DNA of 64,000 nucleotides. Origin: Nannochloris sp. 'desiccata'. Taxonomy: Eukaryota; Chlorophyta; Trebouxiophyceae; Chlorellales; Chlorellaceae. Each line of letters begins with the position of its first letter. Position 1 is the stretch's first letter. Position numbers and translations under genes: made by a program. Below are positions 47,201 through 58,062 of this stretch, piece after piece. The stretch lies in assembly GCA_019044685.2 (NCBI GenBank), contig JAGTXX020000004.1:62001-126000 (forward strand), given 5' to 3'. The notes beneath the pieces are model-generated. The model ran no database searches and was not told where the DNA came from. It saw only the letters and a program-made list of their open reading frames with translations.

Positions 47201-50200
47201 TAGAGTTGAATCTTCGTGTGAAATGGATGTTTGCTTGTGGCGGATCTTGGGCTTGGGAAGCTGCTAATTTAATAGAGCATTTAGATAGACGTTTACCTTT
47301 ACGTGTGCAAATGCAAAAACCACTCAAGTATTGTGATGGACATAATGTATTAGGCGATGCTCCGCTATCGTTTGCGGAAAAGGTAGAAAGAATGATTGAG
47401 TTACCTAGTTTGCCTTTAGTTGAAGAACACATAGAGAGATCTAGCTCTTCAACCATTACCACCTCTACTTTAGCCTACAAGACCCCGTTCCCTCTTGGCG
47501 CATCTTTCCTGCAAGACGACGTGGTTATCTATCACAGAGACTGGTTTCGCGCTAGTAACTGGGCAAATTGGGCTATTCAACGACCTCGCTACCAAATAGG
47601 CCGCTACATGAATGAGGTGTCTGGCGTACATGCACGCGTCGTACAGCAATGTAATGCATTAGATGAGATCTGGGTGCCTAGTCATCATCACGTGACTGTT
47701 TTTAAAGAAGCAGGGGTTACGAGTACAATTACCGTCATACCTGAAAGTATAGACGTCCGGGTATTTGACCCTGAAACTGTGGATCCGATGATGTTACCAG
47801 GAAGAAAGAAATTTGTTTTCTTGTCTAATTTTAAATTCGAAGAAAGAAAGAATTGGCGGCAGTTGATTTATGCCTACTGCAAGTCTTTTTCAGCGACTGA
47901 TGATGTCTCACTGATTATCCATACAAACTTGGGTGGAAAATTCGATGCGGCTAGTATGCAGGTATGTTGTTTTGATGCCGCTGGCTGATTTTTAAGATAT
48001 TTCTTGTTCTCTTCACAGGGCGCCTTGTTATTGCTAACGTTAACACGATGTCCATTTTTTCGTCTTTTTATTTCTGCAGGAGATCAGAGATACTATCTAT
48101 GAACATATAGAGGCTACCGTGCTCGATGGCAGCACCCGCCACAAAGACAATTCAACAATTCCTCATTACGACTTGACCGGAAAGCCTTTGTCTACTGAAG
48201 CGATGATTGGGCTGTACAAAGCAGCATCTGCGTATGTGTTGCCGACGCACGGCGAAGGCTGGGGGTTACCTTACATGGAAGCAATGGCGCTCTCACTGCC
48301 AGGTAATATTATTAATTGATTTTTGATTACTTATTCTACAATGCTCTGTGTGTTCTTTCACCGATCACTGACTTACCAGTATTATTATTTTCTAATTTTT
48401 CTTTTGTTTTTTTTTCTTTTCAGTCATTGCGACGGATTGGGGCGGCAACCTAGAATTCATGGGGAAAGACACAGGCTTGCTTGTTAGGTAAGTAGAAAAT
48501 TTGTTTCCACCACAGAAGCCGCCAATTTTTTTTCTAATTTTTTTTTCATCTTCTACAGGGTAAAAGGTTTTGAGCCTTCTGATCCATACGATGACTGGCT
48601 CCGTAACTTCCATTGGGCTACCCCTGATGTCAACCACCTGGCTGAATTAATGGCTTGGTGTTTCTATAACCCTGAAAAGGCTAAAGAATTAGGTAGGCGG
48701 GCGAGAGCCAACGTCGTAAAAAGGTTTAGTAACGAAGCAGTAGCAGAGTTAATTATGAATAGATTGAAAGACATTAGGAAGATATTGGATGCTGAAGATA
48801 GCGGAGAGAATAAGATGGAGGTAGAGGAAGAAGGGAAGAGGAAAGCTTCTTTAAGCACTGCCTTTCAATGGTACGAAAATAGACTAGAGAGGGAGGGAGA
48901 GTGGAAAGATCATTTTTGTGTTGCACAGAAAAAAAATGAAAGTTGCAAGCGTTTTTCACTGATTTTTTAATAGACACCTTATATATCTTCTTCTTTCTTT
49001 GCTTTCTTTCTTTCTACTTTGTTTGCAGGACCATTGCATCTGATGTGAAGCTGTGTGCCAATATGCCACGTGCTGGCCTCTTAGCACAGCAGGCTCAGCA
49101 GCTTGGCAACACCACCGCCTCTGCACCGCCAAACACCAGCACCCCCTTTGATACGTTGCCTTTGGGCCTTACTGAAACTAGCACTACTATGAAAACTTCT
49201 TCTGGTAATGAACATGGTCGAGCAGAGACTTCCTCTACTGCCACCGAGTTGATAGACAGAATGAAGAAAGCTAACAAAATTTATCAGGAAAAGATTGTTG
49301 CTGCTGCTGGTGGTGAAAAGATTGTTGCTGCTGGTGGTGAAAAGCGAAGGAGTCTTCTCTCTGCTAGTCCATTCGACCTCTCTTCCTCTTCAGATTCTCC
49401 AACCCTTGACTGTCCATCTACACCCACCCGTCTTGCCTTCCTCACTCCTTACGTCCCTCGCAAAGACGGTCTTGCTGACTACTCAGCTTCTCTCCGGCAG
49501 GCAATGCTTGCCGCCTGCCCTACCACTCTTACAATCGACGTTTTCGCTGTAGTATTAGATTTCTACAGCGCATATTCAGAGCCGTACAACTCTTCTGAAG
49601 TACAGCACGTAATATTTAGAGAAAGCTGGGTAGATTACGCTTCAGCTGCTGCTCTCATCAACTCGAAGTATGACGGCGCCCTGTTAAATTTTAAGCTCGG
49701 CGCTTTGGGTGGTTCTGCGTCTTCATACGGTGTATGTTTCGTGAAAAGCTTAATTAAACCTGTGATAAGTATCATCCACAGTATTCATGGAAATATGGAC
49801 GATGCGTTGCAGTTCAATATTCAGCAGCTTCTTGCAGAAAGGTAATCTTGGTTGATGAAATTTTCTATTTTTCTATTTTTATTATAAAACTTTTTCTGCT
49901 TTAGTTTACGTTCTCACAACATTGACGATAATGTTCTTAACATTTCTTTGCTTTGAATGTATTCAGTGATGCTGCCGTCGTGATGAGCCACCGAGCAAAG
50001 CTACAATTGGATACGGCAGCTGGTTTCTTGCCTAGTGGCAACTCTATGCTCCGTCCTGAATCGGTGCATGTGATACCTAATGGTGGCCCTTCAGATACCC
50101 CGGAGCCAACTATACAGAACAAATCTTGGGCAAAAGAGAAGCTCGGCATGGCGGGCAAAAGAGTGGTCATCACTGCTGGGTTGATTGGGCCTGACAAGGG

Positions 50201-50777
50201 CGTGCAATTTGTTATCCCTGCTTTATTCTATAAACTCCCCACCGCACTCAAAGAAAATTTGATTTACATAGTAGCAGGCCAACCAGGGGATTGTGGAGCC
50301 AACTGTATAGAATTTTACAGCTTCCTAGAAACACAGCTAAATGAATTTGGCGGGGATTTGGTAGAGCATGTTGCCTTTATGCCGGAGCGCTTGACCCTGG
50401 AAGGGTGGAAAGATCTCTGGGCAGCTGCTGACGTGGCAATCATGCTCTATCCTGAAGATATTATCCCCCATCCAGGGACCTTTTCGCAAGCTTTGACTGC
50501 AGGGGTGGTGCCAGTGGTGACGCCATTTGCTGCGGCAATCAGCGCTGCATCTGAAAGTAGCGCTGTTTTAGTTTGGGATAGAGACCCTGTACACGTGGCT
50601 GCTGGATTAGAGGCAGTATTGAAGTTATCCGATGAGAAGTTATTAGAAATGCAGCGTAATGCGTGGAATGTAGGACAGAAAATCGTTTGGGAAAAGATTG
50701 GTGCTGACTTTGTGAGCAAGGCGTTGACACCAACATTGAGAAATGGGAGAGCCGGTAGAGTGCTGCAAAATATATGA
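44239..50777 (+). CDS. Membrane-anchored LamG x2 - glycosyltransferase x2 protein, 7 exons
   Basis: Exons 44239-44988, 45082-47961, 48080-48302, 48424-48487, 48559-48870, 49029-49841 and 49967-50777 keep phase and give 1950 aa. A signal anchor lies at about 13-40. Two LamG-like jellyroll domains follow (about 125-300 and 395-560), each with the pattern AAWVRFQ or MAWVQLS, then W-x-HLAV. Next come a GT2-like segment (WVLMLNDNLKPLEHWL, about 756), a GT-B domain (about 960-1400; VPSHHHVTVFKEAG, then HGEGWGLPYMEAMAL), and a second GT-B domain (about 1540-1950; TPYVPRKDGLADYSASL, IPNGGPSD). Probably a Golgi enzyme making a complex glycan. Caution: exon 5 reads on to a stop at 48970 and the next frame has an ATG at 49062, so two adjacent genes are the alternative. 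Confidence 0.78.
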
Positions 50778-51378
50778 AATCGAACAGCCAGGATGGAATA
50801 TTGATGATGATAATAATACTCCTGATACTAGCCTTTAGAATAGGTAACTGGTTGGGGTTGAGAGTTGTTTTTTGTTTATCAAACGTGTGCATAATGCAGT
50901 AAATGAAAATGTTCCTAAAGTTGGAGTAGTGCCGTCCTGCGTTTATTGTTTAGTGTGCAATTATTTTTCTTGTTATTTAGGGTTAACAATAGCTACATAA
51001 TATATATATGATAATTTTTTTTTCCATTATTAATTCATGGTTTAAAACGCACAATAGAGAAAGCGGTATGTAAAAAAATACGACTAAAGCCGGGAAAAGG
51101 GGGGCTTGACCTTTTATATGCAGATATGCAGGGGAAAAAAAAGAATTAAATTTGATATTAATGATATTTGCACTTCAACAATTAATGTAGTAGATTTGTA
51201 TTAACCGAAATATACCCTGAAATGTACTTTTAATCAAACAGAAAAGGGTGACACCTTCTCAAAAGGTGGCTTTAAGCATCGCCGCCACGGCACAAATGCC
51301 TTACATTTACATTTCTTTTTTTCTCCCGTTCTTCCTCTTTGTGCTCAGCACCCTCGACCTCCACACTAGCAGCGATCC
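50778..51378. other. Convergent intergenic region, 0.6 kb
   Basis: AT-rich 3' regions of the glycosyltransferase gene and the sulfotransferase gene. No gene or RNA seen. Confidence 0.5.
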
Positions 51379-52596
51379 TCATTCTTCCTTTTTACCTTCA
51401 CAATCTACGCGATGATAACCCATCATATTTTCCACAAAATCATCAAAATACAGATTTTTTAACCGACACCCTCGCCTCTGTCCAGCATCCTCACGCAATA
51501 AAGTGTCCGCCGTTTCAGAATGTAAATAGATCGATTGGGCCACTCGTTTCTCTACATTAAAATAGTTCTCTTCGCCTTCGACCCTCCAAAAACGTGCATC
51601 TTTCACCAAAGGGTCAAACCCCCCTTCAGTTTGAGCCCCAACAGGTAAATGCCATTTTGCAGCCAACGACGTAAACCATTCTTCTTGTTTTGATGGGTCC
51701 AATAAATTTTCTATTTGTACTATTTCATAACCAGCAGCAGTACGGGAAAAGTTTACCCAGTGATGGAATTTTTCATATCGAGCACTCATTATGTTTTTAA
51801 AACTCTTTTCGGGCGGTTTATTAGAACCCCCACTACTACTACCACCGGTAAAACGAGAGCTATACGGGTTATAGTCTAAAGGGCAGCCTTCTGTAGGCCT
51901 TGTATCTTTCGTGACGGGATCAATTGGAGTAGTTTGAAAAGGGGATTTAAGAAATTCTTCTAAGGATTTATCAGAAACCTCTTCGCAGCAATAACACGAG
52001 CGATGCATTGAGTCTAGCCAATCATACGGGTTTCGAACAACAATAAGGACCAAGGTTCTACCTAGAGAGTCGTCTGGTTCTTGGAAATAATGCTTGATGT
52101 TGCGAAGGCCTGCTTGCACGGCTATTTCTTCTGTGCCTAGGTTGGATCGGAGAATGTGCTCAACTGGATTCGTGCCTGTGTTCCTTTCGCCTAGAATGGC
52201 GACACGATCAAGCTCAAGAGGAGAACGAGGTTTGGCAGCAGCAGCAACAGCGAGAGAATGCTCTAATGCATGCTCAAGTTCTGCTACTTTGGCTTTTAAT
52301 TGGTAAATTTTGTCTTCACCTGGAATAGAACCATCACCCACAGAGGAAGGACCAAGCGCTGTTTTTTCGAAGCTACAGCCCTGTGCATGCATACTAAATG
52401 CCTCGTTTACCTCATCACTAAACCTAGTAGGGCCTATATAAACCGCAGTGAAGGCAATGCAGCCCATTAAAAGGCTTGCGAAGATAAAAGCATACTTTAA
52501 TATTTTCATTCTTAGCGAAGAGTTACTACTCCGAAGTGAAGTAGAGAAGCGCTCCGCGCTTTCTATAAATACACCACTGTCTCTCCTTCCTTTCAT
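51379..52596 (-). CDS. Type II membrane sulfotransferase-like protein, 405 aa
   Basis: Single exon from a true ATG. Short basic cytosolic tail, one membrane helix at about 31-53 (KILKYAFIFASLLMGCIAF), and a heptad-like stem about 95-118. The catalytic part starts RVAILGERNTGTNPVEHILR (131-150), a PAPS-binding loop with GERNTGT in the place of the usual TGTT-type loop, and has VLIVVRNPYDWLDSMHR at about 183-199, the 3'-phosphate-binding motif. This fits Golgi sulfotransferases; the acceptor is unknown, but the neighbouring glycosyltransferase and further sulfotransferases suggest glycans. Confidence 0.75.
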   Translation of the reverse strand: MKGRRDSGVFIESAERFSTSLRSSNSSLRMKILKYAFIFASLLMGCIAFTAVYIGPTRFSDEVNEAFSMHAQGCSFEKTALGPSSVGDGSIPGEDKIYQLKAKVAELEHALEHSLAVAAAAKPRSPLELDRVAILGERNTGTNPVEHILRSNLGTEEIAVQAGLRNIKHYFQEPDDSLGRTLVLIVVRNPYDWLDSMHRSCYCCEEVSDKSLEEFLKSPFQTTPIDPVTKDTRPTEGCPLDYNPYSSRFTGGSSSGGSNKPPEKSFKNIMSARYEKFHHWVNFSRTAAGYEIVQIENLLDPSKQEEWFTSLAAKWHLPVGAQTEGGFDPLVKDARFWRVEGEENYFNVEKRVAQSIYLHSETADTLLREDAGQRRGCRLKNLYFDDFVENMMGYHRVDCEGKKEE

Positions 52597-53010
52597 ATTA
52601 TAATATATACTTTACTGAAACGAGAAGCGAGCAGAGCAAAGATGTTTGTATTCTCTACCCATTGAGCATTGGGTGGCCATGAGACCATTACGGGAGATTT
52701 TCCAAACCTAACGCAGCTTCCGTTTTCACAGAAGCTGAAGGCTAAAATTCTGGGTGGAGCCGCGGCCTTGCGTTTGCTTGCTGAATAGAATCTAGGCAAA
52801 AAGACAGGTAGAAAACTGCTCTATATTGTGTATCATTGCGAGCTTGATTAGTTTCTTCTTCCAGGTGCAGAACAAGACTCGAGGGCTCACGGAGAATTGG
52901 CGGTTTTCGTTTTTTCACTATTTTCTTACAAACCAACAAACAATGCAATGCAAAATCGACGTCTTTACTTGAAAATATATTCCATTAACACCAAAGCTTG
53001 GACAGCCCTC
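52597..53010. other. Intergenic and left edge of the segmental duplication
   Basis: 414 bp upstream of the sulfotransferase gene. The last 44 bases (from about 52967) belong to the duplicated block; similarity to the second copy starts abruptly at an ACTTGAAAA sequence. Confidence 0.6.
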
Positions 53011-55034
53011 CTAGACTTTGAATAAACAGGGCGTTTTAACACAGCATGGACACAAACCTAAGGCGGGGGTGGTAGCAGAAGCAGCAGAGACAGAAGCAGC
53101 TCCTTTATTCAGCATGGCCAGAATGCTTTCCCCAATAGCTGCACCATTAAAAACAGCAAGAGAAACAGCAGTGCTGGCGTTGCCAGGCAGACTAGTATCT
53201 GCTTCTTCAACTTCTTTAAGAAGGTCTTTCTCTCTGTCCTCCATGTATTTGATTGCTGCTTCAGGGTCGAATGTCACACGACCAGCAGCGGTGTGCTTGG
53301 CAGCAGCACGTTCATCAACCTGCCTGCGTTCGGCAAGTTGGCGACGAAGCTCGGCCATATCCCCACCTACAGTGCGAAGCTGTGCCGCACGCACCATGTT
53401 CTTGAAAGGCTCTGAAGCGTCAGCTGCAGCGCGCAGAGCCTTCTCGGTGGGAACGTACTCAGCTGCTGTTGCATTGAATGCGAAAGCTGCTTTGAGTTTT
53501 GCAGCAGCAGTAGCATTCATAGTAGAAGCATCTGAAGAAGGAGCTGGAGAAGGAGCGTTGCCAGCCAACAAAGCCTTCAATATTTTTTCACCAGCCGTAG
53601 GGTCCACCAAGCGCTCAGGGAACTGGATACCTCCTGCAACAGGAATGATGCAAGGGAGGGGAGGAGGGGGTGCCATGCGGAGGGGCGCGTTAATCGTGTT
53701 GGTGCCAGCTGCAACCTGGGCCCTTACAAAAGCCTCTACCTGGGCGGTGGTCATTACGACCCCACGCTCAGGGAAAAGCGGCATCACGAAGGTCCTCTCC
53801 TTTACATCAGAGGCAGGGGGAAGGTGAGCAGCGGCAGCAAACAAGGCAGCATTGCTGATGGCGCTAGGGGTGGTGGAGAGCGCGGAAGCAGGAGAGGTGG
53901 CATGTTCCGTGGATACCTCCTCCTCCTCCTGCTGCTGAGTGCAAGAGACGGACGACTCCTCGACGACCTCGTCGTTGTCAGGAAGGGGAATGTGCAGACA
54001 TTTCTGCAAGATGTCCACCACAGTGGTAGAAGCAGCAACAGAAGTTGTGGCAGAGGCATCGATGGACGCAGCAGCAGCAGAGGGAGAGACATCAACTAAA
54101 GCTTTGATTGTGCTGCCAGTGTCTTCCTCTACAATACTACCGGGGATCTTCGTGGGAGATTCCACAGTAATGCAAGGGTCAAAACGGACCCACGCAGACA
54201 TCACTCCTGCAGGAGGAGCAGGAGAAGCCAGAGCCTCTTTGACGAGAACCTCATTTTGAACGAGGACTGCAATCTCTTCATCGTCTTGGAAGAATTCAAA
54301 GGAGGCATGAGAACGGCGAGGACGCCAGGAGAAGCATCCAGACATTTTGACTCCACAGAAGGCAGCAGAGGAGGCTTTGTGGGCGGGGGTGGAGGTGGAG
54401 GGTGCAGTGGGCTTGGCGCCGCGACGAGGGGGGGTGACAAGTTTGCTCGCCTTGGCCATTTTATGGGCAAACCAGACAGTAACTGCAAAGCGGGGGATTC
54501 AAATGATAGAAAGGGTCCTGATGAGTGAATACAGCAACAGAAAAGAATGAAAATCAACGAAAAAGACAAAGAAAGAGCCAAGAGAAACTGAGCAGTGTAA
54601 TGGGTGTGAGGATGAGGAGGTCAAAACGCAAAATTGTAGAATGCAACATCATGTATATGTTAGAGAGATCATAAACATTGCTGTTGCAGAAACCAGGCAC
54701 AGAAAGACACAAAGTATGAAAGAAAATAGTGCAATCACGCAAGAGAGGTGAATAAAAGAGAAAGACACAAAGTGCTTCCAGGACGCTGTATGGGCGAAAT
54801 CAACAGACAGACGTGGGCTCAACATAAAACAGCAAGGCAGAAAGCAACAAGGCTTCGAATTGGCGGTGGAGAGGGCTCCAACGTCAAATTTCAAAAATTG
54901 ACATTTGCTGGCAACGTCTCTCCACCGTCTAACAATCTAGTACTGCCCCCGTTATACTATACATAGGCGGAGAACTTACCCTGAGCGGCGCGGAGGAGTT
55001 TTCCAGCGCGATCGGTGGTTGATGAGAACTTCAT
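53011..55034 (-). CDS. Unknown 508-aa Ala/Pro-rich protein, copy 1, 2 exons
   Basis: Exon 1 54980-55034 (MKFSSTTDRAGKLLRAAQ plus one base; donor GTAAGT) joins in phase to exon 2 53011-54482 (acceptor TTTGCAG), 508 aa; the intron is 497 bp. After a short basic region (KLVTPPRRGAKP) comes KMSGCFSWRPRRSHASFEFF, then acidic and Ala/Ser/Val-rich sequence, a Pro-rich stretch around RMAPPPPLPCIIPVAGG, and helical sequence (MAELRRQLAERRQVDERAA). The C-terminus is a cysteine cluster, GLCPCCVKTPCLFKV. No family recognised. Copy 2 differs at about three residues and a broken copy exists between them, so this is a young local gene family. Confidence 0.75.
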
Positions 55035-55485
55035 GGTAGATGCTAAAATTAAATTTACACCGGGAAAGCAGGTCAATATCCAGCAAACTACGGTAGGGGG
55101 TTGAAGGGAAACACGTTCCGAGTAGGGAAAATAAATATGGAGGGACGATAGTGGGTATGAAAACTGACTTATACTCGCTTGCTCCTTCGCTACCCTCCCT
55201 GCTTTGAGTCTCAAGCTGAGCACACAGCACAGGAGTTGCCACCGTGTCAGATGCTGTTAATCGGCATTTCCAAGGGTACCGGTGGCCTGACAGGCTGAAA
55301 AGAATCATTATTGACCCAGTAGCAAAGCAATCTACACTTTTACAGACATCAATTTGATGAAGATTTGCTATTTCTAGCGCTGCTGTTGCACGGCATCCAC
55401 CGCAGTCTCTTCTTTTTCTGTTTAAACGCTATTTACACTTGGAAAAGATCTAAACAAACCAACAAAACCACAGGAACTGCACTAA

Positions 55486-55581
55486 ACTTGAAAACATATT
55501 CCATTAACACCAAAGCTTGGACAGCCCTCCTAGACTTTGAATAAACAGGGCGCTTTAACACAGCATGGACACAAACCTAAG
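55486..55581 (-). repeat. 96-bp tail of a further 508-aa gene copy (first block)
   Basis: Matches 52967-53062: the 3' flank, stop codon and last 15-20 codons of the 508-aa gene, placed directly after the upstream region of copy 1. Similarity then breaks at ACCTAAG. It marks the start of a second tandem unit (period about 2.52 kb) whose remainder has been replaced by the sulfotransferase segment. Confidence 0.9.
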
Positions 55582-55690
55582 TCTGCCGTCCTTGTTAGGT
55601 TTCTTTGTCAAAAAGCTGCGTCCACATAACCTCAGAGCACATAAACCATCTAGGACAATGCAAAATGCATCAGCGCTTACCTGATACATT

Positions 55691-56212
55691 TCAGTAGTCG
55701 CCCAACAGTCTACATACCGATGTCAGCTGCCAAGCCGATTGGCGGTTGCTGAAAATAAAATACGTTCTCAAAGCTAATGATGTTGCCGATTTGCGGGCAA
55801 CAAAGTTCTCAAATGTACAACTCTTTCCATCGTTAATTTTCTCTGCAACATGTATAGGCTTGGTGCCACCCATAAGCTTTTCGTTTCCTGTATGTGCATA
55901 CACGTTTTGCTCAAAGCGTCCCATGGCCTGAGCGCCCTCGCCGTCCTCATAACGAGAAGCCCTCAAATAATAATGAAGTATAATGTTTCTAAACAGAAAC
56001 CCAAATTACTTTACAATCCTCAAAAATGCCATCTCTCCTGTCAATGGAGGTGCAGCAGGTGCGTTGTCAAAACCTTCAAGCTGCAAAACAAGCTCCATAA
56101 TTCCGGAGAGAGGAGACTCAGAGGCATCTTCAATCTCCTCTGCCTTGAAAATTTCTCTAGATATTTCGGAAGGGCAAGGCTATTAATTTGGGGAGAATGT
56201 CATTATAAATAG
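55691..56212 (-). pseudogene. Decayed reading frame, copy 1
   Basis: One frame reads EIFKAEEIEDASESPLSG and on to FLRIVK, then a TAA, then continues in the same frame as FGFLFRNIILHYYLRASRYE and QAMGRFEQNVYAHTGNEKLMG. The composition and conserved-looking motifs suggest a real former gene; the stop is shared by both duplicates. Near 55765 the two copies differ by a 1-bp indel that changes the downstream frame, so this part is not under constraint. The stop could lie in an unrecognised intron, but only about 26 bp would separate plausible splice sites. Family not recognised. Confidence 0.4.
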
Positions 56213-56723
56213 GGTTTTAGGATGGAGCAGAGCAAGATGCAAGCAAGAATTCCACGCTGGGCTTGAGACAAGGTTGCTACGATAGGCGCTTGATGCTTGG
56301 CACAGCCAAAACAGCTCAAGGTTTGCCCGCTTGGGTCCTTGAGACTGCTTCATGCATGAAGACGTACGCTTTGAGTGTATTTATCGATTTCAACTTGGCT
56401 ACTCGCCTATTTTTAGCCCAAATGTCAACTCTTCATGAGAGTTCACTCTTTAAAAGACGCCCTGCCCTTTTTAGTTGCTTGTGGCATAGCCTCACACGAA
56501 TAACAGACATATTACCAGTATTTAACTGCAATAATAGATAGAATACATTATCAATAAAAACCTTGAATTGGGTGAAGGTAGTTTAATAAAAGCATTATCA
56601 ATCCCTGGATTACTTTAAAAACCCAATATAATAAAAATTCGGCAACTAAAAAGTTGCCGCCACTGCTCCTGTTTTCACTTATTTTTAACTTTCATTTATT
56701 CATTTCTACTGATCTAGTCACAC

Positions 56724-57935
56724 TTACTGTAATAATCCAGCTTCAAAACGTCTTGCTACATAATCCACACACCGGAACCCTTCCCCTACAGCTCCACCAT
56801 CGTTATTGTAAAAGTATCCATCATGAAAACCTTGATCCTTATACCAGCGCATATGATCTGAACATTCCTCTACCACATGTGCTTGCAAGCGTCTAAACTT
56901 CTCAAGTACAGCATCAAAATCAGGTTTACTTTCAGGGTCGATTGAATGTGCCTCCCTAATTGCAGTAATACGACTATCCAAGGATGCTTCTGCAAGGCGG
57001 TACACTTCTTGATCCAGAGCATTTGTCTCTTCGATAAATTCAATCATCTCTGCTGGAATGGAATCTTTCGTAGGATACCTGCCAGTTTGATTTTTAGCGG
57101 AAGCATACGCTATGTCCCTAAAAGTAAGACCGTACTCTAAAGCAAAGGCGACAACCGCCTCATCAAATCGCTCTTGGACAAAGATAAAATCGTAAGGTTG
57201 CAAAGCATCAAATGGGGCAGCTTCTTTAGGTTTATTTAGATCTGCGATATCTTTGTACATAAGATTCTCTCCCTGGATGACATACTCCTTCATTTTGTCC
57301 AACACTTCTTGAGGGATGGGCTGATTATCAGAAAGCGCTTTGTTGGTCATAGTTAACAAATCTGGAGCCCCTTTCGCTCCTCCTTCTCGATAGACAAAGA
57401 AAAAATGACTAATAACGCGGGAAACAGGGTCGCGAACAGAGGTGAAGAGTAATGGATTTCTTAATTGAGCAGCTAGGACGGAGTCGTATTTGCCATGGTC
57501 TGTGATTGCGAGGTGTTTGAAACCTAGTTGACGATATCTAGCAATCTGTGTAGTGCCACGGGTCGCTTCCCAGAAGCCTTTAACTTGTCCGTTTTCATCT
57601 ACAGGCATGGTCATGCAGGTCATGGCGTGATGGGCGCAGAGGCCATTGAGAATCCCTTTGAGAGTGCTTCCTCCAGTTTTCTTCGTCTTTACAAGCCAGA
57701 AATCACGAGGGAAGATGCTAGGAGCAGAGAGCGAGAGGAGAGCATTTGGACTATTGAATTTTGTTGAATATAAAGCATGGGACATTCGGTAGTGAAGAGA
57801 GTAATTAAAGAAACAGGTAGCTGCAATAGAGAGAGCGAGCAAAGGGAACCTTGTTAATTTTTTACTTTTCGAGTGGTGCGAGTGCGACCCAACTACACTG
57901 GCGCTAAGCCCATCTTGAGAGCGCGGGAAACTCAT
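56724..57935 (-). CDS. Carbohydrate sulfotransferase, type II membrane, 403 aa
   Basis: Single exon from a true ATG. A basic His/Ser/Lys-rich cytosolic tail is followed by one membrane helix (about 29-46, RFPLLALSIAATCFFNY). The 5'-phosphosulphate loop VKTKKTGGSTL is at 82-92 and the 3'-phosphate motif SVRDPVSRVISHFFF at 166-180. This K-T-x-K-(T/V)-G-(G/S)-(S/T)-T pattern is that of the Gal-3-O- and heparan 2-O-sulfotransferase fold. Probably a Golgi enzyme sulphating an extracellular polysaccharide or glycoprotein. The region coding from residue 54 on is duplicated at 62753-63800, whereas the membrane anchor is unique to this copy. Confidence 0.85.
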   Translation of the reverse strand: MSFPRSQDGLSASVVGSHSHHSKSKKLTRFPLLALSIAATCFFNYSLHYRMSHALYSTKFNSPNALLSLSAPSIFPRDFWLVKTKKTGGSTLKGILNGLCAHHAMTCMTMPVDENGQVKGFWEATRGTTQIARYRQLGFKHLAITDHGKYDSVLAAQLRNPLLFTSVRDPVSRVISHFFFVYREGGAKGAPDLLTMTNKALSDNQPIPQEVLDKMKEYVIQGENLMYKDIADLNKPKEAAPFDALQPYDFIFVQERFDEAVVAFALEYGLTFRDIAYASAKNQTGRYPTKDSIPAEMIEFIEETNALDQEVYRLAEASLDSRITAIREAHSIDPESKPDFDAVLEKFRRLQAHVVEECSDHMRWYKDQGFHDGYFYNNDGGAVGEGFRCVDYVARRFEAGLLQ

Positions 57936-58062
57936 CTCAGCTACTTGCTAGCCAATTATAGAACACTATGAACGCTTAATATCGATAATTGATTGTAGGG
58001 TTAATGCACTCCTTGCAACCTTGACAAGAAGCTTTTTCTTGGACTGCATAACGTGTCCCTAT

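Larger units (their letters stand above)
52967..57777. repeat. Segmental duplication, copy 1 (about 4.8 kb)
   Basis: Nearly identical to 58994-63800: shift 6027 bp on the left, 6029 after a 2-bp length change near 55430, and 6023 after a 6-bp difference within the sulfotransferase gene. It contains the 508-aa gene, its upstream region, a 96-bp gene tail, a decayed frame and most of a sulfotransferase gene. Similarity stops at 57777 within that gene's codons. Confidence 0.95.

Noticed and set aside
54976..55308. 110-codon minus frame, repeated at 58483-58815 and 61003-61335
   Set aside because: It overlaps exon 1 and the upstream region of the 508-aa gene in another frame; its repetition follows from the duplication, and it has no recognisable content.
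55850..56212. 120-codon plus-strand frame (also at 61879-62241)
   Set aside because: Complement of the more protein-like minus-strand frame; composition is arbitrary.
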